A DNA stretch of 64,000 nucleotides from Microglena sp. YARC (Eukaryota; Chlorophyta; Chlorophyceae; Chlamydomonadales; Chlamydomonadaceae): contig CM039465.1 of NCBI GenBank assembly GCA_022414725.1, forward strand, positions 25,979,056-26,043,055, written 5' to 3'. The position numbers were made by a program, and so were the translations under genes. Positions 63,705-64,000 of the stretch are shown here, in pieces; the stretch's first letter is position 1; the number at the start of each line of letters is the position of its first letter. The notes under the pieces were generated by a model. That model was not told the origin of the DNA. It did not search any database and was given only the letters and a program-made list of their open reading frames with translations.

Positions 63705-64000
63705 AGCCCCCCCCCGCCCTGGGGTATTTTCACACACCTTGGTTCTCACACCTCTTTATAAGCCCCCCCCCCCCCCCCCCCCTCCCCCCCCTGGGGTATT
63801 TCTCACACCTTGGTTCTCACACCTGTTTATAAGCCCCCCCCCCCCCCCCCCCTGGGTATTTCTCACACCTTGGTTCACACACCTGTTTTTAACCCCCCCC
63901 CCCCCCCCCCCCCCTGGGTATGTCTCACACCTTGGTTCACACACCTGTTTATAAGCCCCCCCCCCCCCTGGGTATGTCTCACACCTTGGTCCACACAGAA
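63705..64000. repeat. About 60-bp poly-C minisatellite
   Basis: Four to five copies of TGGGTATTTCTCACACCTTG then GTTCACACACCTGTTTATAAG, each followed by a 10-25 base poly-C run; continues to the window edge. Confidence 0.93.

Overview
This is nuclear DNA from a eukaryote, most likely a unicellular alga or related protist. The genes are split by GT-AG introns, there is a eukaryote-specific ribosomal protein gene (RPL24), and the GATA factor has the 18-residue finger loop typical of the plant/algal class. The sequence is unusually repeat-rich: most of the 64 kb is microsatellite, minisatellite or dispersed repeat inside introns. A prasinophyte-like green alga with a repeat-inflated genome would fit, but that is only a guess. 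Almost every long open frame here is a satellite whose unit length is a multiple of three, not a gene.

Layout. (1) Minus strand, 26,974 down to 2,739 and continuing off the left edge: one gene of eight recognised exons that join in frame (439 codons) and encode a protein with tandem cyclic-nucleotide-binding-like domains. Its exons total about 1.3 kb in about 24 kb; the introns hold GT/GGT, ATGT, ACAC, CAGT and GGT satellites and an 8-kb AT-rich array. (2) 26,975-29,761: divergent intergenic region. (3) Plus strand, 29,762-47,321: a complete nine-exon histone-deacetylase-superfamily gene (371 aa) with all catalytic residues and a presequence-like N terminus. (4) 47,331-52,450: dispersed repeats, a possible LINE remnant and a tRNA-Arg-like gene. 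(5) Minus strand, 56,425-52,452: complete three-exon RPL24 (154 aa). (6) 56,430-59,517: mostly featureless DNA with dispersed elements. (7) Plus strand, 59,518-59,936: a small two-exon candidate gene. (8) Minus strand, 63,192-59,993 and probably further right: a GATA-type zinc-finger gene whose finger is split by a 27-nt microexon, convergent with the small gene.

The most striking signal is a repeated architecture. Introns beside the real exons carry tandem copies of the adjacent exon edge. Copies of an exon's 5' part with its acceptor lie upstream of it, and copies of its 3' part with its donor lie downstream. This holds in both orientations and in four or five genes. The real exons still join in frame, so the arrays look like reiterated decoy splice sites made by repeated duplication across exon-intron boundaries. 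A dispersed element ending next to ATAC repeats, and a hairpin element whose end is embedded in a 78-bp minisatellite, suggest two further sources of the satellites.
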